NCBI RefSeq assembly: GCF_001311785.1
Contig: NZ_BBBX01000015.1
Span: 1-64,000, forward strand
Direction: 5' to 3'
DNA: 64,000 nt
Origin: Lacticaseibacillus saniviri JCM 17471 = DSM 24301
Lineage (GTDB): Bacteria > Bacillota > Bacilli > Lactobacillales > Lactobacillaceae
Shown piece by piece: positions 43,085-52,600 of the stretch. Position numbers and translations under genes: made by a program. How positions within the stretch are numbered: position 1 is the stretch's first letter; each line of letters begins with the position of its first letter. The notes under the pieces were generated by a model. It was given only the letters and a program-made list of their open reading frames with translations, did not search any database and was not told the origin of the DNA.

Positions 43085-43582
43085 ATTTACAATACAAATT
43101 CCAAGAATGCCACTATTTTCTAAATACCGCTACATCAACGTTTTATGTGTGATTTGTAGTTTCACTAATTCCGCTTATAGCGGAGCCAGTCATTCATAAT
43201 TCATTCACGAGTTTCATTAATATTATTGATCTCAAAAATATGGTCGAGAACTTATTTACATGTGCCGGTGCATGTAAAGCTTTTGCCTTTTGACGATGAT
43301 TTGTCAATTGCACAACAAATCGCTATAAACCGGCATTCTCACGTCTTTGCAACCATTCTACAATTTTTCTTGTGTTTTGCAACTTAGTGAAATAATCACA
43401 ATTTTAGGTCGCGAACAAATAAAAAGCCCCCGACCACTCAATTAAGAGCAGCCGAAGACTTTTAACCCATTCAATTGTTGCTGGTGCTTATAAATTAACG
43501 ATTCAAGTCACCTAATCCAGATATTTATTATTTATGGAAATTTATTCAAGTTCCAAATAGTTAAATGAAAAATTAGTTTTAC
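43085..43582. other. Prophage end region without a supported gene
   Basis: AT-rich, no credible CDS. Contains palindromes CCGCTTATAGCGG (about 43171) and ACATG...CATGT (about 43259), and on the minus strand a terminator (43420-43460): AGTCTTCGGCTGCT pairs over 14 positions, using G-U pairs, with AGTGGTCGGGGGCT, then TTTTT. Its core resembles the lysin terminator at 44659. Confidence 0.6.
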
Positions 43583-43634
43583 TTGACCTAAAGTATATCC
43601 AAGTATATACTATATTGTGTGAGTGATATATCAC
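43583..43634 (+). promoter_or_regulatory. mazEF promoter and operator
   Basis: -35 TTGACC (43583-43588), 17-base spacer, -10 TATACT (43606-43611). A perfect 12-bp palindrome GTGATATATCAC (43623-43634) lies just after the start site, and AAGTATAT is repeated 10 bp apart across the spacer. Candidate sites for autoregulation by the antitoxin. Confidence 0.75.
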
Positions 43635-43655
43635 ATCACAAAGGAGGAAATGTTT

Positions 43656-43712
43656 ATGAAGAATTCGTCGCTACCTTGGCCCCATTTTAAACCTAAAATA
43701 TTATTGCCCTAA
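43656..43712 (+). CDS. 18-residue leader peptide before mazE
   Basis: A strong AAAGGAGG RBS is followed by ATG 43656 and an 18-codon frame, MKNSSLPWPHFKPKILLP, ending in TAA; mazE starts 27 bases later. Too short to judge by composition; it may be a translated leader or decayed start of a gene. Confidence 0.4.
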   Translation: MKNSSLPWPHFKPKILLP

Positions 43713-43739
43713 TTTTTCGATTGAGAGGAGGAACTAATT

Positions 43740-44005
43740 GTGGAAGTTAAAATCTCTAAGTGGGGAAACTCGCAAGGTATTCGTTTACCGTTGTCGATTC
43801 TTAGACAAATGGGAATGACCAATCCCGTTGGTGAATCTGTCTCCATCGAAGTCGACTCACATGGAATTGCCAAAATGAAAAAGACAAAAAAGCGTTTAAT
43901 TATGCTGACCTATTCCAAGACTTTGATTTGCAAGAGTATAGACAATCATATCCATCCAACCTTGAAAACCGATTGGACGGACAAATTGGGCGCGAAACCT
44001 ATTAG
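43740..44005 (+). CDS. mazE: MazE-like antitoxin (SpoVT-AbrB domain), frameshifted
   Basis: N-terminal AbrB DNA-binding fold VEVKISKWGNSQGIRLP and a C-terminal toxin-binding tail. GTG 43740 follows GAGAGGAGG. One A is missing at about 43893 in the Lys-rich stretch; repair reads KKAFNYADLFQDFDLQEYRQ and ends IGRETY at 44005, about 88 residues. Precedes mazF by 82 bases. Confidence 0.85.
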
Positions 44006-44087
44006 AAGCTTATTCGTGTATCACTGCAGTCGTTTAAGACGCGACATGACCTTTTGATGGACGAAAAATTTAGTAGGAGGCAATTAT

Positions 44088-44419
44088 ATGCCAAATGATA
44101 GTAAGTTTGAAATTCCAAATCCTGGAGAAATCTGGGCTTTTGTACCCGATCCGAAGAAAGGCCACGAACAAAAGGATATCGGCCTCATTTAGTTATTAGT
44201 ACCGCATTTAAGAATGATCGAACAGGCATTGTGACGTGCGTACCCTTAACTACGGCTAATCATAGCTTTCCGACCCATATCCCAATTCCAACTGGCCTAT
44301 CTGCTGAAGGATTTATTGAAACGGAACAAATCAACTCCTACGACTTTTACGCTCGGCATGCCGTTCGTAAAGGAGAGTTGCCTTCAGAATTTTTTCCGAT
44401 ACATTATGGAAGTTATTAA
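44088..44419 (+). CDS. mazF: MazF/PemK-type endoribonuclease toxin, frameshifted
   Basis: An mRNA interferase of the PemK/MazF fold: GEIWAFVPDPKKGHEQKG, YRPHLVIS and VTCVPLTT are the typical strands. RBS TAGGAGG before ATG 44088. One A is missing at about 44175 (HEQKGYRPHLVISTAF). About 110 residues. With mazE it forms a type II toxin-antitoxin module sited between lysin and attachment site, a common place for prophage accessory genes. Confidence 0.87.
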
Positions 44420-44475
44420 TGCTTCTCTGGGTTTGGATAACTAACTTTAGTTCATTGTGAGCACAGTGAACGCCA

Positions 44476-44507
44476 ACCGACTACTGACTTCAAAGTAGCC
44501 GGTTTTT
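44476..44507 (+). terminator. mazEF terminator
   Basis: ACCGACTACT / AGTAGCCGGT stem followed by TTTTT. Confidence 0.8.
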
Positions 44508-44658
44508 GCATACAAAAAGCCCTCCTGAGCGGGGAGAGCAACATGGGATAACTAACTAATGACTACTGACTTCACTTGTCAATTTAACACACTTTCTTTC
44601 CTTTTAGCAAGTAGTTAACAAGTAATTAATATTTTCTGATTTCTCGTCATACTTAAAC

Positions 44659-44693
44659 AAGCCCCCGACCACCATAAGGTAGCCGAGGGCTTC
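44659..44693 (-). terminator. Lysin / late operon terminator
   Basis: Minus-strand AAGCCCTCGGCTACC / GGTGGTCGGGGGCTT hairpin then TGTTT, six bases after the lysin stop. Confidence 0.85.
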
Positions 44694-44698
44694 ACTTG

Positions 44699-45817
44699 TT
44701 AGCCACCGACAGTGTAGCGACTGTCGATGTATTCAGTGTTGCTTACTTTATAGTAGACACGGTTATTGATCTTAACCGCCTTGTTGTATCTCCATGATGT
44801 ACCGTGCTTGAATTTGGTGTTCGATTTGGCGATCTGTTTGCCATTACTGTTGCTGGCTAACACACCATAGTTTGGCACGTATTTAATAGTGACTTTGCCA
44901 ACCTGATCGGAGTAACGTTGTGGTAGATACCACCCGCCGCCAATGCTATACACTTCCGCACCATTTAGCATGTAGACGCCGTTAGCTTTCCATGACGTGT
45001 CATGCTTTAGCCGTTGATTACTATTCTTAATCTGACGACCGTATTTATCTAGCGCGTTTACTCCATAACCAGCAACGTACTTGACCTTGACCACATTACT
45101 TACACTGGCACCGACGCCACCGACTGGTGTCTGGTCAGCTGTGTAATAAGTGTCGTAAAGCTGTGATACATCGAAGTCACCACTCGCAGTTGTGCCAGAG
45201 AAATTATATTGATACCCCCACTGCCAAGCATGGTTGCTGCTATATAAATTCAGGTTTGTAGGATTGTACGGATAGTTCGCTATCCAACCTTGTTTTGCTG
45301 GTACTGTCATCCGATAGCCTAACCAACTCCCCATCGTATAGATATCAGTGCGGTAGCCATAAGCTTCAACTGTTCGACGCCAAGCGGCGTTAGCGGCATC
45401 GATTGTAGCTTTAGACACCCAGGTCTGTTGTTCAGCTTCCACATCAGCGACTAGCACTGCACCAACGGGCAGCCCAGCATTTTTAGCAACAGTGGCAGCG
45501 TAGTTAGCCTCATTAATCGCACTGGCCACGCTATTGTAGCGGGCAAAGTGATAGCCATTGACATAGATACCAGCCGCTTTTGCCGCTGCAATGTTGCCAG
45601 CCGCTGTCCAGTCAGCATAGCCAAGACCCTCGCTAATCTTTGTCACCATTGCTTTGATACCATAGGTATTACGCATACCTAAGAAATCGCTGGTATACAT
45701 TTGACCATTGTGGTTAGATACGTCCACCATATCAGTTCGCGCCGCACTGACGGTTGTTAACGGCATAAAAATAGCCGCAATCACTGCGGCCACACCTAGC
45801 TTAAATTTTAGTTTCAT
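44699..45817 (-). CDS. Phage lysin: GH25 muramidase with signal peptide and SLAP repeats
   Basis: A complete 372-residue endolysin. A Sec-type signal peptide (cleavage near VSA-A, residue 25) is followed by a GH25 catalytic domain (DVSNHNGQMYTSDF, acidic pair in VLVADVEAEQQ, ending about residue 210) and two SLAP-like cell-wall modules with NSNG and TSW repeats. A signal peptide lets it be exported by the host before the holin acts. Overlaps the holin stop by 17 bases. Confidence 0.93.
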   Translation of the reverse strand: MKLKFKLGVAAVIAAIFMPLTTVSAARTDMVDVSNHNGQMYTSDFLGMRNTYGIKAMVTKISEGLGYADWTAAGNIAAAKAAGIYVNGYHFARYNSVASAINEANYAATVAKNAGLPVGAVLVADVEAEQQTWVSKATIDAANAAWRRTVEAYGYRTDIYTMGSWLGYRMTVPAKQGWIANYPYNPTNLNLYSSNHAWQWGYQYNFSGTTASGDFDVSQLYDTYYTADQTPVGGVGASVSNVVKVKYVAGYGVNALDKYGRQIKNSNQRLKHDTSWKANGVYMLNGAEVYSIGGGWYLPQRYSDQVGKVTIKYVPNYGVLASNSNGKQIAKSNTKFKHGTSWRYNKAVKINNRVYYKVSNTEYIDSRYTVGG

Positions 45818-46022
45818 TACTTCCTCCTGTATCGTAAATCAGTCCCAATGCACCGCCGATTGATAACACCGTATTAACGATTGCCATCACTTGGTTAGCA
45901 GTATCACCGGTAATTTCCCAGCCAAATAAATGACCGATTTGTTGGGCCAATACAATTGAGAGCGAAATAATAGACGTCCACCAAAGCTTACTGTGCACGT
46001 CTAATGACAGATTATTCTTCAT
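45801..46022 (-). CDS. Phage holin
   Basis: A 73-residue holin of the phi LC3/LL-H type: helix one LWWTSIISLSIVLAQQIGHLF, helix two TANQVMAIVNTVLSIGGALGLIYD, short charged tail. Partner of the lysin directly downstream. Confidence 0.88.
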   Translation of the reverse strand: MKNNLSLDVHSKLWWTSIISLSIVLAQQIGHLFGWEITGDTANQVMAIVNTVLSIGGALGLIYDTGGSNETKI

Positions 46023-46299
46023 GATGTTCCTCCCGCCGTTTCAAATTGTTTTTGTCATATAGAAACTGAATTTCAGCGTCGTGTCGCTCGATTTTAATAT
46101 CATGCTTATCTAATCGGTGATCAAGTTCAAGATGCGTTTGGTTTGATGAGATGCTGAGGTTATTAATAGCACCACTCAGGTCAGCAAGCTTATCACTAAG
46201 TGGCTTTACAGCAACACGATAAATTGCCCCTACAATGGCTGTGCCAATCGCAATAATCCCACCCCATTCACCAATTGTGAAGCCTAAAAAAGTATGCAT
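46012..46299 (-). CDS. XhlA-like phage membrane protein
   Basis: A 95-residue protein with one N-terminal membrane helix (EWGGIIAIGTAIVGAIYRVAV) and a long His/Asp/Lys-rich coiled coil ending KRREEHHEE. Comparable to hemolysin XhlA-type proteins that assist holins. ATG 46299; overlaps the holin start. Confidence 0.65.
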   Translation of the reverse strand: MHTFLGFTIGEWGGIIAIGTAIVGAIYRVAVKPLSDKLADLSGAINNLSISSNQTHLELDHRLDKHDIKIERHDAEIQFLYDKNNLKRREEHHEE

Positions 46300-46303
46300 A
46301 GAA

Positions 46304-46560
46304 TCACCGGCTTTCTGAGTTACTAGACGGCTTTGCTTTTGATAGCATCTTATCCTCAGTAGATAGATAAGTTCTTGAAAATCTGCAGCATCTTTTCGAG
46401 CCGCTTCGATATTATTTTCATATAAGCTTTGATCCAGAGTAGATTGGTTGATGTTGTTTGAACCACCATCTTGTGAAATATTCGCGCTAAAAGAGAGTAC
46501 TGACTTACCGTTGATAACGGACTGTCCGCTAATTGTTAGGGATTGCGTTGTTTGTAGCAT
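46304..46560 (-). CDS. Small phage protein of the tail-lysis interval, frameshifted
   Basis: MLQTTQSLTISGQSVINGKSV begins at 46560 and the protein is Ser/Asn/Gln-rich. One A appears missing near 46360; repair gives LTEDKMLSKAKPSSNSESR and a stop at 46304, five bases before the next gene. Without repair the frame fuses wrongly to the XhlA-like protein. About 85 residues, function unknown. Confidence 0.55.
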
Positions 46561-47011
46561 TACTTTCCCTCCGTTTCATTTGTGAGCGCTTCATGTAATT
46601 CTAAATATACCTCAGCGTCGTTGCCTTCTAACTCATGGTCGAACGCGTAGTTATCAATAATTTCAACTACATCTGAGACATGAGTTACATAGGTACCGCC
46701 CGAAATTTCGGTTTTCTGATTTAATAAGGCGGTATGCGCTGTTTTGAACTCAGAAAGCTTATCACGTTGGATCGTGATGGCTCCCTTTTCGTCCTGTTCT
46801 AACGGATTTGAATCACTAACTGGCTTGCTATAATCAGATCGCGCCCCATATTCATTTAAAAGTAGATTTTGATCAGCTAACATTTCTTCATATTTAGCAT
46901 TAATTAACTTCACCATTTTTGAACGAGCCAAACTTGCCGTTCCTTTTAGCTTCATCCCTTGTAAAAATTAATGGCAGGTGCTAGATACTTATTTTCAAGT
47001 ACAAATTCCAT
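46560..47011 (-). CDS. DUF1617 family phage tail protein, frameshifted
   Basis: Starts MEFVLENKYLAPAINFLQGM at ATG 47011 (RBS AGGAGAA); one T is missing near 46967, then MKLKGTASLARSKMVKLI, typical of DUF1617. About 150 residues. Found next to tail-tip genes in siphophages; function not known. Confidence 0.75.
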
Positions 47012-47023
47012 CTATATTTTCTC

Positions 47024-49290
47024 CTAATTCATATTTAGTTTGGATTTTATTCGCCATATGTCGTTATTTAATGTCTGAGCAAAATTATAGGCGCTGTCTG
47101 CACGGCTTTGTGCACTACTTACAGCTGATCGAACTGATGCAACATCAGTAGTGGAAGCTAAGGATTTACCGTTAAAGGTGAGATTTCCTCCGTAGTCCGA
47201 GCCCAGGGCATAGCCTGCCCACCCAATCTTCAAATTACCGATAACTCTGGCATCCCCATTTACCGTCAGCCTAGACAAACTAGCCGCACCTTTGGAATCA
47301 AAATAAGAATTAGAATTCATGTAAATGTTATAAGCTGTCATTCTGATGTCACTTGATGTTAAACCGACTGTAATACTTGGAGAACTTGTTGCATAACCAT
47401 TCGAGAAAGTAGCACCCCCCGCTATGATGACACCTCGATTAGCTCCACCAACTTTAGTGGGTACTGTATCGCCTGTAGAAAATCCAGCAAATGATTCGAC
47501 GCCAGTCAGGCCACTAAAGGCACTGCCTAATCCTGTATTTGTTGACATTACCGCATATGTTCGACCGATGAAACCTGCGCCATAAAAACTGGCACCACTG
47601 ATATTATTAGTTAACTTCAAATAAGGCATTGTTTCTGTATCAAAAAAGTTAGGTTCAACAAACTGCATTTCTCCATTTTTGAGCATAACGCGATTGTTTC
47701 CGTTTGCCACTGACATGTATCCCTGGTCTATGTTGATGTCAATAGTGTTAGAGGTATTATGAATTCGACCTCGCTGAAACTCCACCATTCCCGTATTTAA
47801 ATTAATAGATAACTAGCTCCGATAATGGTGCCCGTTGAAATGTTGTTGGCATTAAGATTGATCAGATTAACAGTGGCTGCGTTGATTGTGCCTGCCGTGA
47901 TTTTATCTGCTGATAAACCGGCAATAGCTCCAGATTTGATAGCAACATTATCTATCAAAGTGGTTCCGGTGATATGAAGTTTTTCACCAATAATCCGAGC
48001 ATCTGTCATATCATCATTAATCTGCTGAATCACATTACCAGATTTAGTTGATACCTGCTCTATCCAGTCTCCGCGCCCGTATCAGGATTAACGTGATAGA
48101 TCATCAGATAGGTATCAGGCCCTTCTTTTTGAACCAAATATCTCCCTCTTTTGCTAATTGAGGTTGATCAATCCCCTCCCAAGTTCGATTACCGCTCGCG
48201 TTTTGAGATCCTCCCAACTGTGTTACTTTCTGATTAAGTTCACCCTGATAAACAAATTGGTAGATGCTGTAACGGTTGTATCAGCTTTAAGGGAGCCGGT
48301 TAGACCACCACCAAAAGTCAGTGTTAGTCCTAATGCAGGCGATTTGAATTCATTACCTTTGTTATCTTCAATAGTCACCCAATCTCCGGCTTCAAGTGAA
48401 GGGTCGGCAAACCAACTCAGACTGTATGGGTAGAAATTGATGTTTCGAAACTGTTGGTACAAGTCTTCAAGTTTATCTTGTGTCATAGCAGGATTCGTTA
48501 GCTTAATCTGACTACCGGCAGAACTTCCTGCCTGTAGATTGATTGTGTTGTTAACATCGTTTCCGCTATCATCTTTGCTGGATTGGGTTACCTCCGCTTG
48601 CATACCGCCAATGCGATAGAAAGTTTCGTTCTTATTAAGACCTTTTGATACATAATTGTCAGCTGAGACAACAAAATTAGGATCTTGCAATCCGCGGATA
48701 TCTAATAACCCATCACGATCAAACGTTGCAAATCCACCAGTAAATTGAGCGACATACCCAATAACTTGTCGCAGTGTCGTTCCCTTTGGAAAGGCACTCA
48801 CCTTAATTGAAGGCAAGCGAGCAATATCCGCTTCGTTTAGTTTAACACCCGCAATATTTGCCACTTCAGTGATGATATCGATCAATGATGCTGGATATGT
48901 TAGCTTTGATTCATAGCTACTACCCATCATCACCATCCGATCAGTGGCTGACAAAGATGTTTGGCTGTTATTTCGATCTTGATTGACTTCCGAATCAATA
49001 ACAAAAACGCCCAATTTGGTGTAATCCCAACTCCCATCTGGAAGCTGAATACCAATCTCAGGCGTTACTTCGTTTAATAACTCTATGCCTTCCACAATAT
49101 GTGAGAATGTTATTTTAATGCTGTTCGCATAGGTAGATCCCAACGCAAAAGCATCGCCATTCATCGCACCACTGTCATAGGTCAAACTAACTACATCGGT
49201 TGCAGTATACGTTTGTCCATTAATGCTAATTCGCAGTTCCAAAATGTGTTCGGGTGCAGCCCACGCATCATGAACTGCTTGAGTTTTCAA
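47024..49290 (-). CDS. Tail-associated lysin/receptor-binding tail tip protein, three frame breaks
   Basis: About 755 residues. N-terminal base-plate fold (ILELRISINGQTYTATDVVSL), a middle region, and a C-terminal fibre-like part with repetitive beta segments (GTINAATVNLINLNANNIS, ITVGLTSSDIRMTAYNIYM) and a terminal helix. Frame breaks near 48240, 48090 and 47805. The start is a TTG near 49290 after GAGGTGAG. Probably contacts the host receptor; a peptidase domain is not obvious. Confidence 0.75.
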
Positions 49291-49306
49291 TAACAAATAC
49301 TCACCT

Positions 49307-49664
49307 CTACTTTTCAATCAAATCGAAGCTCAATCCGGACCACATAATATCCTTGAACTTTTCATTCCAAGAGTACGTAGGTGCGGTTCGATCGCCGGCA
49401 TAGAAGGTTCCAGTTCGCTGTCCTCCTGTCATAGGATCAGGATAACTAACGGAAAAAATTGAGCTGAGGTAGCTTGTAATATTTGAGCCGACTCTGCGTT
49501 AGATAATGGCCCCCACGCTATTGCCAATTTACGTTTAACAGTAATCCTGTCACGATGCATATTACCGTGAGCATCACGACTGGTTGCACCATCGATATCT
49601 TGAATTGCAGCTGAAAATGTTTTGGTGCCTTGACCGCAATTCCATTAATGGCGATTGCCGCCAT
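49307..49664 (-). CDS. Distal tail protein-like (DUF6711), two frame breaks
   Basis: Starts MAAIAINGIAVKAPKTFSAA at ATG 49664 (AGGAG upstream) and ends WSGLSFDLIEK at 49307. One A is missing near 49630 and one T near 49470, so no long open frame survives. About 119 residues when repaired. Position between tape measure and tail tip fits a Dit role. Confidence 0.65.
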
Positions 49665-49680
49665 TTGCATCATCTCCTAG

Positions 49681-52600
49681 TTAAATATTAAGTGGATTAA
49701 AGCCGACTTTTGCAAAGTACCGATTGAGAACTTTAACCATAATTGAAGCAAAAACATCACCATCAATATTCATGTTCAATTGCTTCTCGTCAGCATCTGG
49801 ATTAGTTCGCTTAAGTTCTTCAGAAGCCTCAATAATTGCTTGACGAATAGCAGACTTCATGTCAGTGCTTGAACCTGACATTTCTGACGTACTTGTGGTG
49901 TTATTACTTGATGCAGAGCTAGTCATAGAGCTTTCAAAGTTATTTGTCACCACATCTGGCGCAGCAAGTTCCATCCCTGATAAGTTCATTATCTTAAGTC
50001 CCTCCCGCATCAGCTCAACTGCACGTGCAGGTTTAGTGAGCGGCACAACCATCTCTTGAAGGTTGTTTTCGCCCATACGATATAAGCCGTCTTTATTAAC
50101 AAATCCGCCGTCTGCGAATCCAAACAAGTTAGAAAGACTGCTGAAATCAAAATCAAAATCAAACATACCACCATCACTGGATGAATTGCTTGACCCTTTT
50201 TTAACTTTCTTCTTGGGGGCATTTTGTTTGATAAAGTTTTTAACCATGTCAACAGCGCCATGACTGATCATATCTGCTGCGCCATCAACTACAGAACCTG
50301 CAATTCCTCCCAAGCTTCCTTTACTAAAGAACTGATTGATGCCTTGCATAATAAGATCAAAGGGATGATTGACAAAAGACCATACACCAGAGCTAAAGTC
50401 TTGTACTTCTTCCCAAACGTCCTTAGCAACTTTCCCTACAGTAGAAACTGTGTCGCTGAAACCATCAAACAAATGGCTAAAATCGAGTCCTTTTAAAAAG
50501 TCACCGCCAAAATACCACCGGCATAATGGGGAACCATTGCCGCTGTTGTGTTTCCGTCAAGAACTTGAGAACCAGCTTCTAAGTTAACTAGTAAGTTACG
50601 TTTCTTAGGGAACATACCATGCTGGCCATTAGGTAAGCGATACATTTCACGATAGTGCTCACCAGGTGCGTCATTGACAAGAGCCAAACCGCCTTTGTGA
50701 TAACCACCCGTGGCAAATCTTGGCACACTCCAAGTTCCCAAAGCATGGCTACCGGCACCGACTTTGCTCAAAACCCAATTAACACCTTTAATTACACCAT
50801 TAACTGCGCCGCCAATTACACCAACGATGCCGTTAGCAATACCAGCAGCTCCGCGTTTGACAGCATTGGCGCCACTAGAAAGGCCCTTACCAATAACATC
50901 GCCTAGACCACCAGCCCAATTACTAAGGTTTTTACCAGTGCCGGACATAAACCCTGTAATCCAACTACCGACATTTTGCCTACTTGTATTACCTTTGATT
51001 TACTACCATTGCTACCACCGGTCAATAAATCTCCAATCGTGCCGGCCCACTTAGAAACATTTTTCCAGTTCCGTTTCTAAAATCAGAGAACCATCCGCCG
51101 ATTTTAGTACCAGCCTTAACAGCAAGATTCTTCGCTCCATCAACACCGTTATGAACGGTTGAACCGATACCGCTTGCCCATTTAGAAATCGTTTTGTTAG
51201 TGGCAGATTGATGTTCGGAAACCCATTTACCAATGTTATTTCCTGCATCTTTAACCCATTTCTTGCCACTATCAATAAGTTACCGATGTTTTTGCCAACA
51301 TCTTTGGCCCAGTTTGCCGCCTTTCCTGGGAAAGATTTCGCCCAAGTAACGATGCTTTGCCCAGTCTTAGTGTCTTTTAAGAACCATGTCGCCAAACCGG
51401 CAATTGGATTAATGATTGTAGCAGCCACCTCAAGCCAGTGTTGGCTCAACCACTTTTTAATGCCATTAACCCAGCCTTGAAAGTTTTTCGAGAAATCGTC
51501 TAAAGACTTAGAGGTGCTCTTCCACCACTTTGCTGCATCCCAGCCAAGACCCTCCAACCAATCAGAAGGTCGTTTTGTAGATCCCGCTTTGTTCCAACCA
51601 TCAGTGAATTTCTTAGCTGCGTCTCCGGCCCATTTACCGACGGTCCCGCCGATTTGCGACCCAATGGCAGCACCCAAAGGACCACCGAAGAAGAGACCTA
51701 GGCCGCCGCCGATAGCAGTACCAGCGCCAGAACCGAAATCCTCGAATTTCTTTGTTGGATTCTTTTCCTTGATGGCTGATACGATGTCCCATCCAGCACC
51801 AAGTGCAACTCCTGCGCCAGCTAAACCCGTTCCTACCTTGCCTGCTGGTGTTAAGTCGTTGAAGCCACCAGCAGACTTCATGGATTGCATAGCACCACCT
51901 AGTGGTCCTTTTTGGAACCATTGCCCCATCTTAGAAGCGTCCCAGTTCTCATTCACGACTGACCACATATTTTTAAGCTCGGAAACACCTTCCTTAAGCT
52001 TATCGATACCGGTAATGCCTTCAAAGAAATTCTTTAACAGATTTTCCTTTCCACCTAAGCGAACGGCGCTATCAACTAACTTGCCTACTAGTCCTGTACC
52101 TTTTTCAAATGTGCTGGTTGCCACGCGAAATGCAAACAAAGCAACCAAGGCAGCAGTAATGCCCTCAACAAGTTTCTGGTGAGATTTAATCCAATCGGTA
52201 AACTTGTTGAGAATATCGATGATTCCTTGTATAACGCTATGGAAACTACCACCACTGAACCCAGCTAATGGTTTCAAGAAGGAATCAAAGAACCATTTGC
52301 CTAGAGGTTTAAGGGCATCAATAACCGCATTAACGACCTTAATCGCTGCTGCTAGCAAATCAAGAAAGTCTGGAATAACCTTTTCAATTGTGAACTTGCC
52401 CAGTGGCAATAGTACCTGTTCATATAGAAACTTAAGCCCATCACCAATGTTTTTAGTGAAAGGCTGCATTGCCTTTAACAAGTTGTGAATAGATTGAAGG
52501 AGTGGCGTAAAGTCCAATGACTTAGCCCAGTTGACGGTCGCACCTGTCATATCATCAGTGTGCCAAGGATGATATCCGCAAGCCCATCAATATCCTCGAA

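Noticed and set aside
43085-43582. CRISPR or repeat array in the AT-rich prophage end
   Set aside because: Only isolated palindromes and one terminator; no regularly spaced repeats.
52182-52555. Long plus-strand frames opposite the tape measure gene (for example 51514-52182)
   Set aside because: They mirror a low-complexity Gly/Lys-rich coding region on the minus strand and have no RBS; the minus strand is continuous with the phage late operon.
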